A program made the translations under genes and the position numbers. A stretch of 64,000 bases of DNA, taken from positions 1 through 64,000 of the forward strand of contig CACGMC010000001.1 in the NCBI GenBank assembly GCA_902574035.1, read 5' to 3'. The notes beneath the pieces are model-generated. The model had not been told where the DNA came from. It saw only the letters and a list, made by a program, of their open reading frames with translations, and did no database searches. This document shows, piece after piece, positions 10,191 to 22,463 of the stretch. Within the stretch, counting starts at the first letter, position 1. Each line of letters starts with the position of its first letter. Source of the stretch: an uncultured Pelagibacteraceae bacterium. GTDB lineage: Bacteria > Pseudomonadota > Alphaproteobacteria > Pelagibacterales > Pelagibacteraceae.

Positions 10191-11164
10191 TAAGGAATTA
10201 AAATTGCTGGACCTAATAATTTTCGAGCTTCCAAGTCAGCATGTGCTTGTCTAGCTTCTGCTAACTTATATTTTTTTGATATTCTAATTTTTATTTTCCC
10301 AAATTTTATTTTTTCAAATATTGTGTCTGCACCTGCCTGAAGTTCTTTTCTATTAGTAAAATATTGTGCAATTGAAGGTCTTGTCAAATATAAACCTTTT
10401 GGCTGAATATCTTTTGGCACATTTACAGGATCTAACGGACCAGACGCATTACCGAAACTTATCATCATACCCCTGGTTTTAAGACAGTTTAAAGATCCAT
10501 AAAAAGTTTTTTTACCCACACCATCGAATACAGCAGGTACACCCTCGTTATTTGTAATTTTTAAAACTTCTTTTGCAAAATCAACTTTGGTATAATTTAT
10601 AACATGTGAATAACCATTTTCTTCAGCAACTTTTATCTTATCATCTGATCCTACTGTTCCAATTACTTTCGCCCCTATGCTATTAGCCCACTGAGCAAAG
10701 ATTTGGCCTACACCTCCTGCAGCTGCATGAAATAAAACTAATTCACCAGCTTTCAACTGATAAGTTTTTGTTAACAAGTAGTTCGTTGTTAAACCTTTTG
10801 TAATTAACGTAGCGGCAATTTCGTGAGAAATACCATCTGGAACTTTTATTGCAATTTTTGCAGGAATTATTCTTTTTTGAGCGTAGGCCCCGAGCGGAAT
10901 AGAAGCATATGCAATGTTATCCCCTTTATTAAATTCAGTTACATTACTTCCAACTTCATCTACTTTTCCTGCAGCTTCTAGACCAATACCACTTGGTAGT
11001 TTTACAGGATACAAACCTGATCTATGATAAGTATCAATGTAATTTAAGCCAATGGCATGATTAGTCACTTTAATTTCATCTGGGCCAGGAGTACTTACAT
11101 TTACATCTTGTAACTCTAAAACTTCAGGACCACCATTCTTTGTAATAATTATTGATTTAGGCAT
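10190..11164 (-). CDS. NADPH:quinone reductase / zinc-independent MDR oxidoreductase
   Basis: GLNYIDTYHRSGLYPVKLPSGIGLEAAG, HAAAGGVGQ motifs. Confidence 0.9.
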   Translation of the reverse strand: MPKSIIITKNGGPEVLELQDVNVSTPGPDEIKVTNHAIGLNYIDTYHRSGLYPVKLPSGIGLEAAGKVDEVGSNVTEFNKGDNIAYASIPLGAYAQKRIIPAKIAIKVPDGISHEIAATLITKGLTTNYLLTKTYQLKAGELVLFHAAAGGVGQIFAQWANSIGAKVIGTVGSDDKIKVAEENGYSHVINYTKVDFAKEVLKITNNEGVPAVFDGVGKKTFYGSLNCLKTRGMMISFGNASGPLDPVNVPKDIQPKGLYLTRPSIAQYFTNRKELQAGADTIFEKIKFGKIKIRISKKYKLAEARQAHADLEARKLLGPAILIP

Positions 11165-11188
11165 GTGAAGAGAAACGTACTTGAACTT

Positions 11189-12031
11189 TTAATATTTAGC
11201 AAATGTTCCGTTATTATAATCTTGAATAGCTTGAAGTATCTCTGCTTTTGTGTTCATTACAAATGGACCACCCCTTGCAATAGGCTCTCCAATAGGCTTA
11301 CCTGCTATAAATAAAAACTCTGTGTTTTTTTCTGCTTTAACTTTAATTTCACTACCCCGTTCTAATAAAATTAAATTTGAGTCACCGGCCTTTTCGTGAC
11401 TCTTTTTTCCAATTTTTAAATCTCCTTTGAGAATATAAATAAAAGAATTATGACCAGATGGAACCTCACATTTAAATTCTTTTCCCTCTTTCAATATTAC
11501 ATGAAAATAAATTGGCTCAACATTATGGTTTTTTTCCGGCCCCTCTACATTTGCATATTTTCCTGCTATTACTTTTATAGTTTTTTCATTATCTGAGTGA
11601 ATACCAAGCTCTTTACTTTTAATATAAATGTATTCTGGTTTATTTTTTTTCAATTTAGCTGGCATGTTTATCCAAAGTTGAAAACCTAATAATTTTCCTC
11701 CAGACATTGCTGGCATCTCTGAATGAATAATTCCTCTTCCAGTCTTCATCCATTGAACATCTCCCGGAGCCATTATACCTTTTGCGCCAGTACTATCTTG
11801 ATGTTCAAATTCACCATTTAACATATAAGTAACTGTTTCAATTCCTCTATGAGGGTGAGGAGGGAATCCTGCAATATAATCATCTTTATTTTCGGAACCA
11901 AACTCATCGAGCATTAAAAACGGATCAATATAATCTGCTTCTGGTGTTCCAATGCTTCTTTTTAACTTTACCCCAGCACCATCTGAAGCATTAATAGCTT
12001 TGATAATTTTTTTTATTTCAATTTGTGACAT
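11189..12031 (-). CDS. Pirin family protein
   Basis: FPPHPHRGIETVTYMLNGEFEHQDS...GDVQWMKTGRGIIHSEMP. Confidence 0.93.
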   Translation of the reverse strand: MSQIEIKKIIKAINASDGAGVKLKRSIGTPEADYIDPFLMLDEFGSENKDDYIAGFPPHPHRGIETVTYMLNGEFEHQDSTGAKGIMAPGDVQWMKTGRGIIHSEMPAMSGGKLLGFQLWINMPAKLKKNKPEYIYIKSKELGIHSDNEKTIKVIAGKYANVEGPEKNHNVEPIYFHVILKEGKEFKCEVPSGHNSFIYILKGDLKIGKKSHEKAGDSNLILLERGSEIKVKAEKNTEFLFIAGKPIGEPIARGGPFVMNTKAEILQAIQDYNNGTFAKY

Positions 12032-12051
12032 GGGTAAAATATATCTTAAGT

Positions 12052-12711
12052 TTAAACGATATCAAGTAGCTGCGTTAAGTTGCCAATCTCATTTTTTGGA
12101 TGATAATCAAGGTTATCGAAATGGGATCTATTTCTGTTTACCCAAACTGAGTTATATCCGTAGTTACCACCACCTGACACATCCCAGGTATTAGCACTTA
12201 AAAAAACTATTTCTTCAGGTTTTATTTTATATTTTTTTATTGGAAGATCATAAACTTTAGAGTCAGGTTTATAAATTTTTACTTGTTCTATAGAAAAAAG
12301 GTCATCAAATAAATTATCTAAATTATTTTCTTTTACAAGCTCTTCAAGAAGTTCTGGTGTTCCATTCGAAAGAATTGCCAATTTAAATTTCTTTTCTTTC
12401 AAATTTGTTAAAACTTTTTTTACTTCTGGATATGGAGATAAAATCTTGTAAAGATTTAACAATTCTTTTTTTAAACTATTGTCAATATTAAAAACTTTCA
12501 TCGACTTATCTAAACTATCTTCAGTTACTTGCCAGAAATCTTTATGTTTTTTCATTAAACTTCTTAGCCAAGTATATTCAAGTTGAGTAGTCCTCCAAAA
12601 ATTTGCAAAACTTTCCCATTTATTTCCTATTTTACTTTTGCATTTTTCTGCTGCTGAGTTGACGTCGAAAAGAGTACCGTATGCATCAAATACAATGGCT
12701 TTCGGTTTCAT
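12052..12711 (-). CDS. Haloacid dehalogenase type II
   Basis: KAIVFDAYGTLFDVNSA, LSNGTPE, SANTWDVSGG motifs. Confidence 0.9.
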   Translation of the reverse strand: MKPKAIVFDAYGTLFDVNSAAEKCKSKIGNKWESFANFWRTTQLEYTWLRSLMKKHKDFWQVTEDSLDKSMKVFNIDNSLKKELLNLYKILSPYPEVKKVLTNLKEKKFKLAILSNGTPELLEELVKENNLDNLFDDLFSIEQVKIYKPDSKVYDLPIKKYKIKPEEIVFLSANTWDVSGGGNYGYNSVWVNRNRSHFDNLDYHPKNEIGNLTQLLDIV

Positions 12712-12714
12712 AGA

Positions 12715-12954
12715 TTATTTTAAGTTGTGCGACCCATCACACAACGGTTGATCCTTAGTTTGTTTACAAGTACAGAAAAAAACTTTTTTAGATTGCTCAG
12801 CCTTAAAAACAAAAGGTGAAAATTCTGTTCCTTTATGAGATCCATCGCAAAAAGGCTGCTTTAAACTTTTTCCACATGTGCACCAGAAGTATGATTTTCC
12901 CTCTACCACATCAACTCCTATTGGATTGTCTCCCGCCCTTAATGCTTTGGTCAT
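12715..12954 (-). CDS. Tandem CDGSH iron-sulfur domain protein (79 aa)
   Basis: Two motifs: CTCGKSLKQPFCDGSHKG and CTCKQTKDQPLCDGSHNLK. Confidence 0.93.
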   Translation of the reverse strand: MTKALRAGDNPIGVDVVEGKSYFWCTCGKSLKQPFCDGSHKGTEFSPFVFKAEQSKKVFFCTCKQTKDQPLCDGSHNLK

Positions 12955-13005
12955 AAAGTTTATTCTTTTATTAATTCAAATTTGTTTTTAGTATATAAAT
13001 TAATA

Positions 13006-13716
13006 ATGAATATTAGATTATATCATCCTAATAGTATAGTTGAAAACTCCACTAATTTATTATCAAAAGAGCACACCCACTATGTTGTAAATGTTATGAG
13101 ATTAAAGCGAGGATCTATTATAAATTTTTTTAATATTGAAGGTGAATGGGAAAGTGAAATAGTTTTTTTAGAAAAAGAAAGAGCAGAAGTAAAATTTTTG
13201 AAAAAAGTAAAAGAACCTCAAAAAAAAAATAAAATTGAACTCGCTGTCTGTTTAGTAAAAAAAAATCCTATGGAAATAATTTTACAAAAAGCAACAGAAC
13301 TTGGTGTCAGCAAAATTATTCCAATAATTTCAGATAGGACTGAAGTAAAAGAATTAAATTATGATAGAGCAAAAAAAATTATTATTGAGGCCACAGAACA
13401 ATCTAATCAAATGTCTCCACCTGAAATTTTAAAGGTGGTTAAATTAAAAGATTTTTTAAAAAATTTAGATCAAACTACTAAACTTTTATTTGGTGATGTT
13501 AATTCAAAAGATTATTTGAGTATTGAAAAACTTAAAAATTTGAAATCCTTAACTATTCTAATTGGCCCAGAAGGAGACTTTTCTCCATCTGAAAGAGAGT
13601 TTATTTTATCATTTTCTCAAGTTGTGCCATTTACAATATCAAAAAATATACTGAGATCAGATACCGCTGTTATAAGCGCTATTTCTCTAGTTAATTTTAT
13701 CAATAACTTACCTTAA
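13006..13716 (+). CDS. rsmE: 16S rRNA (uracil1498-N3)-methyltransferase
   Basis: HYVVNVMRLKRGS, KATELGVSKIIPI, LIGPEGDFSPSE, LRSDTAVISA motifs; internal ATG start. Confidence 0.93.
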   Translation: MNIRLYHPNSIVENSTNLLSKEHTHYVVNVMRLKRGSIINFFNIEGEWESEIVFLEKERAEVKFLKKVKEPQKKNKIELAVCLVKKNPMEIILQKATELGVSKIIPIISDRTEVKELNYDRAKKIIIEATEQSNQMSPPEILKVVKLKDFLKNLDQTTKLLFGDVNSKDYLSIEKLKNLKSLTILIGPEGDFSPSEREFILSFSQVVPFTISKNILRSDTAVISAISLVNFINNLP

Positions 13717-13734
13717 TTGTCGCATTTATTGAAT

Positions 13735-13762
13735 TTGTTAAAGTATTAAAAAGTTGTATAAA
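13735..13762 (+). promoter_or_regulatory. Candidate sigma70-type promoter for coxB (TTGTTA-16 bp-TATAAA)
   Basis: Elements at 13735-13740 and 13757-13762; ATG at 13770. AT-rich background makes false positives likely. Confidence 0.3.
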
Positions 13763-13769
13763 AAATAAA

Positions 13770-16201
<2,432 letters not shown>

Positions 16202-16202
16202 A

Positions 16203-17126
16203 TTGATACAAGCAAGCATTAGAGCAAAAAATATTAAGCAATCTAGCTTATACATTGACTCATTTTTCAATTTAATGAAACCAAGAGTAATGTCGTTGGT
16301 TCTTTTCACTTGTATGGTTGGACTTATCATTGCACCAAACAATGTAAGTTATTTAAATTCTGTTTTATCTTTAATAGCAGTTGCATTGGGCGCTGGCGCA
16401 GCTGGAACTTTAAATATGTGGTATGAGTCTGATTTAGATGCTTTGATGACTAGAACGTGTTTAAGACCCATACCAACTGGTCAAGTAACTAAGAACCAAG
16501 CATTATTTTTTGGTATTTCACTATCAATAGGATCTATCTCTCTATTATATTATTCATCTAATTTAATGTCTGCATCTTTATTATTGTTAACTATATGTTT
16601 TTATTTTTTCATTTACACAGTTTGGTTAAAAAGAAGAACACCACAGAATATTGTTATAGGCGGAGCTGCTGGTGCTCTTCCTCCAGTGATAGGATGGACT
16701 ATTGCAACCGGTTCATTAACTATTGAACCTTTTATTTTATTTTTAATTATTTTTCTATGGACCCCATCTCATTTTTGGGCATTGAGTATCTATAAGTCCA
16801 ACGATTACAAGAAAGCGAAGATACCTATGCTTCCTATAATTTACGGCATTGAAAAGACAAAAAAAAATATTTTTATTTACTCTCTTTTAATGTTGCCTAC
16901 AATTTCCGCTCCATATTTTATAAGTTTTCTCTCTAAAATATATTTTTATCCAGCTTTAGCTTTAACTATTTATTACATCTATTTATGTGGAACACTTTTA
17001 AAAGTTAAAAAAAATAAAGAAATAAATACTTTAGCTAGAAGAATATTTTTGTACTCTATTTTTTACTTGTTCATAATATTCTTATTGATTTTATCAGACC
17101 ATTTTTTTATGAGGCTTTATGGATAA
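16203..17126 (+). CDS. ctaB: Protoheme IX farnesyltransferase (heme o synthase), TTG start
   Basis: NMWYESDLDALMTRTCLRPIPTG; in cox operon. Confidence 0.93.
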   Translation: MIQASIRAKNIKQSSLYIDSFFNLMKPRVMSLVLFTCMVGLIIAPNNVSYLNSVLSLIAVALGAGAAGTLNMWYESDLDALMTRTCLRPIPTGQVTKNQALFFGISLSIGSISLLYYSSNLMSASLLLLTICFYFFIYTVWLKRRTPQNIVIGGAAGALPPVIGWTIATGSLTIEPFILFLIIFLWTPSHFWALSIYKSNDYKKAKIPMLPIIYGIEKTKKNIFIYSLLMLPTISAPYFISFLSKIYFYPALALTIYYIYLCGTLLKVKKNKEINTLARRIFLYSIFYLFIIFLLILSDHFFMRLYG

Positions 17127-17229
17127 AAAAAAGAAAAATTTAATTACAGCGCTTTTGTTAATTGCATTTATGCTGTTTTTATTTTTGCTAACTTTTTATA
17201 ATATTGGAATATATAATAGAGAAATTTAA
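17119..17229 (+). CDS. Small single-TM protein between ctaB and ctaG (CoxF-like position)
   Basis: ATG at 17119 in frame to TAA ending 17229: MDKKKKNLITALLLIAFMLFLFLLTFYNIGIYNREI; overlaps the end of ctaB and abuts the ctaG ATG; below the length cutoff of the ORF track. Confidence 0.7.
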   Translation: MDKKKKNLITALLLIAFMLFLFLLTFYNIGIYNREI

Positions 17230-17775
17230 ATGAACAAAAAAACTCTTACACCAATTATACTCGCTGGAATATTTTTTTTAATGCTGGGCTTATCTTTTGC
17301 AGCAGTTCCACTTTACGATTTGTTTTGTAGAGTCACTGGATTTGGAGGCACAACACAAAATGCTGAAAATAAAGAGATACCTAAAATTGTTATAAATAAA
17401 GATTATAAAATACGATTTGACACAAATTCTAATGGAGCTTTAGATTGGAAATTTTATCCAGAAAAAAATACAATGAGTTTGAAACCTGGAGAGGTACATA
17501 CTGTAAAATTTTTTGTAGAAAATGAGTCTAATCAACCTACATCCGGGTCAGCTACTTTCAACGTTTCTCCATCACCTTTTGGTATATATCTTAATAAAAT
17601 CGGTTGCTTTTGTTTTGAAAAACAAACTTTAAATCCGGGGCAAAAAAGAAATTTTGTATTAACATTTTTCTTGGACCCAAAAGTTGTAGACGATAATAAA
17701 ACAAATAATATTTCTGATGTTACTTTATCATTTACTTTCTTTTCGTCAGATTATTACAAAAAGGATAACGCCTAA
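17230..17775 (+). CDS. ctaG: Cytochrome c oxidase copper-chaperone CtaG/Cox11
   Basis: AAVPLYDLFCRVTGFGGTTQ, NKIGCFCFEKQTL. Confidence 0.95.
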   Translation: MNKKTLTPIILAGIFFLMLGLSFAAVPLYDLFCRVTGFGGTTQNAENKEIPKIVINKDYKIRFDTNSNGALDWKFYPEKNTMSLKPGEVHTVKFFVENESNQPTSGSATFNVSPSPFGIYLNKIGCFCFEKQTLNPGQKRNFVLTFFLDPKVVDDNKTNNISDVTLSFTFFSSDYYKKDNA

Positions 17776-18567
17776 ATGTCATCAGGAGAAAAAAAGCACG
17801 ATTACCACTTAGTTGATCCCAGTCCGTGGCCAATATTCACTTCCTTTGCTTGTTTGGTTTTAGCAGTAGGTGCGGTTTATTATTTTCACACTAAAGCTTT
17901 GTGGTTATTACTAATTGGAACAGCATTGTTAATTTATGGGTCTTTCATGTGGTTTAGAGACGTTGTTGATGAAGCTGAAAAACAGGGTCATCATACTATG
18001 GTAGTTCAAATAACTCATAGATACGGCATGACACTTTTTATAGCGTCAGAAGTTATGTTTTTTGTAGCTTGGTTCTGGGCATTTTTTAATGCAAGCTTAT
18101 TTCCAACTGAAGCAATAGGAAAAATATGGCCACCAGCAGATATAAAAACTTTTGATCCATGGGACATACCACTAATAAATACATTAATTTTATTACTGTC
18201 AGGTACGACAGTAACCTGGGCGCACCATGCGATGATTGAAAATGATAGAAAAGGGTTGGTTAATGGTTTAATCGCAACTGTTTTTTTAGGTTTTATTTTC
18301 TCGTGTTTCCAAGCTTATGAATACCATCATGCCTCATTTACGATAGATGGAAATATTTATGGATCAACTTTTTATATGGCCACAGGTTTTCATGGTTTCC
18401 ATGTTATCATAGGAACAATTTTTTTAGCAGTATGTCTTTACAGATCAATTAAAGGTCACTTTAAACCCGATCATCACTTTGGATTTGAGGCAGCAGCTTG
18501 GTACTGGCACTTTGTAGATGTGGTTTGGTTATTCCTTTTTGCTGCAATATATATTTGGGGCAGTTAG
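17776..18567 (+). CDS. coxC: Cytochrome c oxidase subunit III
   Basis: HDYHLVDPSPWPI, SEVMFFVAWFWAFF, GFHGFHVIIGT, WYWHFVDVVWLFLF. Confidence 0.97.
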   Translation: MSSGEKKHDYHLVDPSPWPIFTSFACLVLAVGAVYYFHTKALWLLLIGTALLIYGSFMWFRDVVDEAEKQGHHTMVVQITHRYGMTLFIASEVMFFVAWFWAFFNASLFPTEAIGKIWPPADIKTFDPWDIPLINTLILLLSGTTVTWAHHAMIENDRKGLVNGLIATVFLGFIFSCFQAYEYHHASFTIDGNIYGSTFYMATGFHGFHVIIGTIFLAVCLYRSIKGHFKPDHHFGFEAAAWYWHFVDVVWLFLFAAIYIWGS

Positions 18568-18573
18568 AAATAT

Positions 18574-19227
18574 TTGAGAAAGATATCTTTTAGTATTTTT
18601 GTTTTTTTTTCCATAATACTTTTTTGTTCACTCGGTACTTGGCAAGTCTATAGATTACAATGGAAACTCGATCTCATTAATGAAATAAATTTCGGCCTTA
18701 ATTCTGAACCAGTATTTTATTCAAACTCAAATTTAGTCAATTATCAAAAAGTAAAATTTAGTGGAATTTTTGACTTTGAAAAACAAATATATCTTTATAG
18801 TTTAAATAATAAAGGAGCTCCAGGATTTGACATAATTACCCCAATAAAAATTAATTCTAATGAAATTCTTTTGGTTAATAGAGGATGGATCAATAAAGAT
18901 CTTAAGGGCAATAAAAATATTAACAATATTAAATCTAAATCTTTTGAAGGTGTAGTAAAAAAGATTACTGAACCCAATGTATTTAAACCTGCAAACGATA
19001 TAAAAAATAATATATGGTACTCTTTAGAATTAGAGGATCTTGAGAATTTTACAGGATATAAACTTAGTAACTTTGTTCTATTTTTGCAAAACAGTCAAAA
19101 TAATTTAATTAAGAATAAAATTATCAGCCCGGATTTGCCTAACAATCACCTCAAATATGCTATAACTTGGTATTCTGTAGCTCTTTCAATATTATTATAT
19201 TTTTTATATTTTAGAAAAAGACAATGA
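18574..19227 (+). CDS. surf1: SURF1 family cytochrome oxidase assembly protein, TTG start
   Basis: LGTWQVYRLQWK, LVNRGWI motifs; cox operon context. Confidence 0.9.
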   Translation: MRKISFSIFVFFSIILFCSLGTWQVYRLQWKLDLINEINFGLNSEPVFYSNSNLVNYQKVKFSGIFDFEKQIYLYSLNNKGAPGFDIITPIKINSNEILLVNRGWINKDLKGNKNINNIKSKSFEGVVKKITEPNVFKPANDIKNNIWYSLELEDLENFTGYKLSNFVLFLQNSQNNLIKNKIISPDLPNNHLKYAITWYSVALSILLYFLYFRKRQ

Positions 19228-20594
19228 ATTACATAAGCACTAGAAATAAATCTTTAAACTTTGACTTTAGTAGTATTTTTTTAAGAGGCTTAGCTCCAGA
19301 TGGAGGCCTATTTCTACCTAGCGAAATAAAAAAATTCAGTGAAAACGAATTAAATGAATTGAGCAAACTGAATTACATAGATTTAGGTGTTGAGATTATA
19401 TCCGAGTTTTGCGTACCTGCTTTAAATAAGAATAAAATTAAATTAATTCTTGATGAAGCTTATTCAAGTTTTGATACAAAAAATATTGTTGAAATTAAAA
19501 AAATAGATAATATTAATTTACTCGAGCTTTACCATGGCCCAACTTTAGCATTTAAAGATATTGCTATGCAGGTGATTGGACTAATGTATGAAGCTTTGAA
19601 TTTAAATAAAAAAAAAATAAATATAATTGTCGCAACTTCAGGTGATACTGGTTCTGCAGCAATAGCTGCCTTAAAAGAAAAAAAAAATATCAATCTTTTT
19701 GTTTTACACCCTCACGAAAAAATTTCTAATATTCAACGAAAAATAATGACAACATGTGACTCTAATAATATTTACAATATAGCTGTTAAGGGAAATTTTG
19801 ATGACTGCCAAAAAATTGTTAAACAAATGTTTAGCGATGAACAATTTAGAGAAAAAATTAATATGTCTGGTGTAAATTCAATTAATTGGGCGAGGATTAT
19901 TTGCCAGGTCGTTTATTATTTTTATGCATATTTTCAAATGACTTCTAAACTAAATTTTTCTGTTCCAACTGGAAATTTTGGGGATGTATATGCAGGTTAT
20001 ATTGCCAAAAAAATGGGATTACCCATAGACAAGTTAATAGTAGCTACAAATGAAAATGACATATTATGTAGAGTGATAAACTCTGGAGAGTATAGGCCAT
20101 CTGAAGTAAAACCATCTCTTTCCCCAAGTATGGATATTCAAGTAGCGAGTAATTTTGAAAGGTTGTTATTCGATGTATTGAACAGTGATGATCAAAAAGT
20201 CTCAAAATCAATGAAAGATTTAAATAATAATGGTTTTTTTAAATTAGAAAATGATGAACTAAAAAAGATAAGAGAAAATTTTTCTGCTGAAAAAATTAAT
20301 GATGCAGATACTTTAAGAATTATTAAAGATTTTTTTATTAATTACGGTTTTATCTTAGACCCACATACTGCAACTGCTGTAGGCGCCTCATATAAAGTAA
20401 AAAATAATTCAAAAACTATTGTATTAGGCACGGCACATCCTTACAAATTTTTAGAAACAATTAAATTAGCTATTGGAAAAAATGTTGATCCTCCCAAACA
20501 GTTTTCGAATTTATCGAAAAAAATTGAAAAATTTGAAATAGTTGATAACAAATTAGATGATATAAAAAAATATATTATTGAAAAAATTAAATGA
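19224..20594 (+). CDS. thrC: Threonine synthase
   Basis: RGLAPDGGLFLP, HGPTLAFKDIAMQ, ATSGDTGSAA. Confidence 0.95.
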   Translation: MNYISTRNKSLNFDFSSIFLRGLAPDGGLFLPSEIKKFSENELNELSKLNYIDLGVEIISEFCVPALNKNKIKLILDEAYSSFDTKNIVEIKKIDNINLLELYHGPTLAFKDIAMQVIGLMYEALNLNKKKINIIVATSGDTGSAAIAALKEKKNINLFVLHPHEKISNIQRKIMTTCDSNNIYNIAVKGNFDDCQKIVKQMFSDEQFREKINMSGVNSINWARIICQVVYYFYAYFQMTSKLNFSVPTGNFGDVYAGYIAKKMGLPIDKLIVATNENDILCRVINSGEYRPSEVKPSLSPSMDIQVASNFERLLFDVLNSDDQKVSKSMKDLNNNGFFKLENDELKKIRENFSAEKINDADTLRIIKDFFINYGFILDPHTATAVGASYKVKNNSKTIVLGTAHPYKFLETIKLAIGKNVDPPKQFSNLSKKIEKFEIVDNKLDDIKKYIIEKIK

Positions 20595-21079
20595 AAATAA
20601 AAGTTGGAGAAAAACTACCAAGTTCAGAATTATTTTATCTTGATAAAAATAATGATGTCAAAAAAGTTGATATTTTAGATTTATGTAAAGACAATAAAAC
20701 TATAATTTTAGGTATGCCAGGTGCATTTACCAAAACATGTTCAGCAATCCATTTGCCTGGTTTTGTAAAAAATTTTGATCTAGCCTTAAAAAAAGGAGTA
20801 ACAAAAATTATTTGTATAGCAGTAAATGATCCTAATGTTATGAAAGCGTGGGGTGAAAATCAAAACGTAGAAACAAAAATTTTGATGGCTGGTGACCCTT
20901 TTTTAAAATTTACGAAATCTATAGGCGCTGAAGTTGACAAATCAGCTAAAGGATTAGGTGTGAGATCAAATCGGTATACAATGCTGGTAGAAAATCAGGT
21001 TTTAAAAAAAGTAGTAGAAGAAAAAGAAACAGCTACTTGTGAATTATCTGGAGCAGAAAATTTTTTGAAATCTATTTAG
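20591..21079 (+). CDS. Peroxiredoxin (Prx5-like/redoxin)
   Basis: MPGAFTKTCSAIHLPGF, RSNRYTMLVE motifs. Confidence 0.9.
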   Translation: MKIKVGEKLPSSELFYLDKNNDVKKVDILDLCKDNKTIILGMPGAFTKTCSAIHLPGFVKNFDLALKKGVTKIICIAVNDPNVMKAWGENQNVETKILMAGDPFLKFTKSIGAEVDKSAKGLGVRSNRYTMLVENQVLKKVVEEKETATCELSGAENFLKSI

Positions 21080-21494
21080 CTTTTGAAACAGCTAACTCGT
21101 CCGCTAAATTATTTAGTTTATTTCCTGCATGCGCTTTAACCCATTTCCAGCTTACCTCGTGTTTTTGGCAGCAATTATCTAATTTAACCCATAGATCTTT
21201 ATTTTTAACTGGTTTTTTATTTGAACTTTTCCAATTATTTAATTTCCATTTTTTTATCCAATCAGTTATCCCATCTTTGACATATCTTGAATCTGTATAA
21301 ATTGTAATTTCTGACTTAGATTTAATTTTTTTTAAGGCCATTATAGGCGCCATTAACTCCATTCTATTGTTTGTAGTGTTATTTTCACTACCAGAAATAT
21401 TTGATTGATTTTCTCCTTCTATAATAATTGCGGCCCAACCTCCTTTTCCTGGATTTCCTGAACAGGCTCCATCAGTGTAAATTTTAAACTTCAT
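21072..21494 (-). CDS. rnhA: Ribonuclease HI
   Basis: IYTDGACSGNPGKGGWAAI, NNRMELMA, YTDSRYVKDGI. Confidence 0.96.
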   Translation of the reverse strand: MKFKIYTDGACSGNPGKGGWAAIIIEGENQSNISGSENNTTNNRMELMAPIMALKKIKSKSEITIYTDSRYVKDGITDWIKKWKLNNWKSSNKKPVKNKDLWVKLDNCCQKHEVSWKWVKAHAGNKLNNLADELAVSKAK

Positions 21495-22463
21495 TAAAAG
21501 AAATAATCCTCGTAATTTTTTGAATTTTTATGAAATTCTAATCTCTTTAAATATTCAATTGGATCTTTAATTTTGACCATAGCTCCTTCAACAGTATTAA
21601 GTGCATCAAATACCCTAGTGAGCAAAAACCTTAAAGCCGCTCCTTGAGATAGTACTTTTATATTATTTTTTTTCTTCTTCATTAAGCTTTCTTACAGAGG
21701 TATATCCATCAATGAAATTTTTTGCTTTTGTAACATTAAAACTTAGGTTTTCTTTTAATCCATCAAAACAAAGCGCGTTAAAACAAATAGCTATTTCAAA
21801 AGCAAAATAATCTTCACAAGAAAAATAAAAATCAATTATGCCACTAAATTTGTCTTTTAGAAAAAAAATATTATCATGAAATAAATCTGCATGGATGATC
21901 CCACGCGGTAAATCCTTTGGCCAATTTTTTTCCACATCTTTTAGATTTTCTTCTATTAATTTTGGAAGATCTTTATGAATTTTTGAACACTTGTCTTTGA
22001 CAGAGTCAAATAAATTTCTCCAAGATTTTACTGAAAGATCGTTTTCTCTTCTAAATTTAAAATCTTTGGTAAGCTTATGCATTTTTGCGACTTCAGCTCC
22101 AACAGATTTACAGTTTAAAGGAGACAAATTTTTCTTTGCTTTGCCCTCAAGAAAAGAGACTATCATTAATTTTTTTCCTTCAAAATCAGTAATTGTTTTT
22201 TTTTGTTTGTTTAATATTGGTGCAGGGCACTTAAAATTCGATTTATTTAACAAAGACATGAGATTAGAAAAAAACGGTAAATCCTCAGATTTTACTCTTT
22301 TTTCGTAAATTGTGAGAATAAATTTTTTATTTTTAACTGATAAAAAATAATTTGTATTTTCTATTCCTTCCTCAATACCTTTGAATTGATTTAATTTACC
22401 TAAATCATAGGAAGATAAGATTTTTCTTATTTTTTCATCATCAATTTTTGTATAGACAGCCAT
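21494..22463 (-). pseudogene. thrB: Homoserine kinase (ThrB type) split by a frameshift at an A8 tract; may be pseudogene, slippage-decoded gene, or sequencing error
   Basis: ORF 21663..22463 has the N-terminal and catalytic part (GIENTNYFL, GIIHADLFHDN) and stops at EEEKK*; ORF 21494..21682 carries the C-terminal LSQGAALRFLLTRVFD. Removing one A from the run (T8 on + strand, 21666-21673) restores one frame. Confidence 0.88.

Noticed and set aside
21494-21682. Treating the 62-aa ORF as an independent small gene
   Set aside because: Its LSQGAALRFLLTR segment is the conserved ThrB C-terminus; best explained as the frameshifted end of thrB
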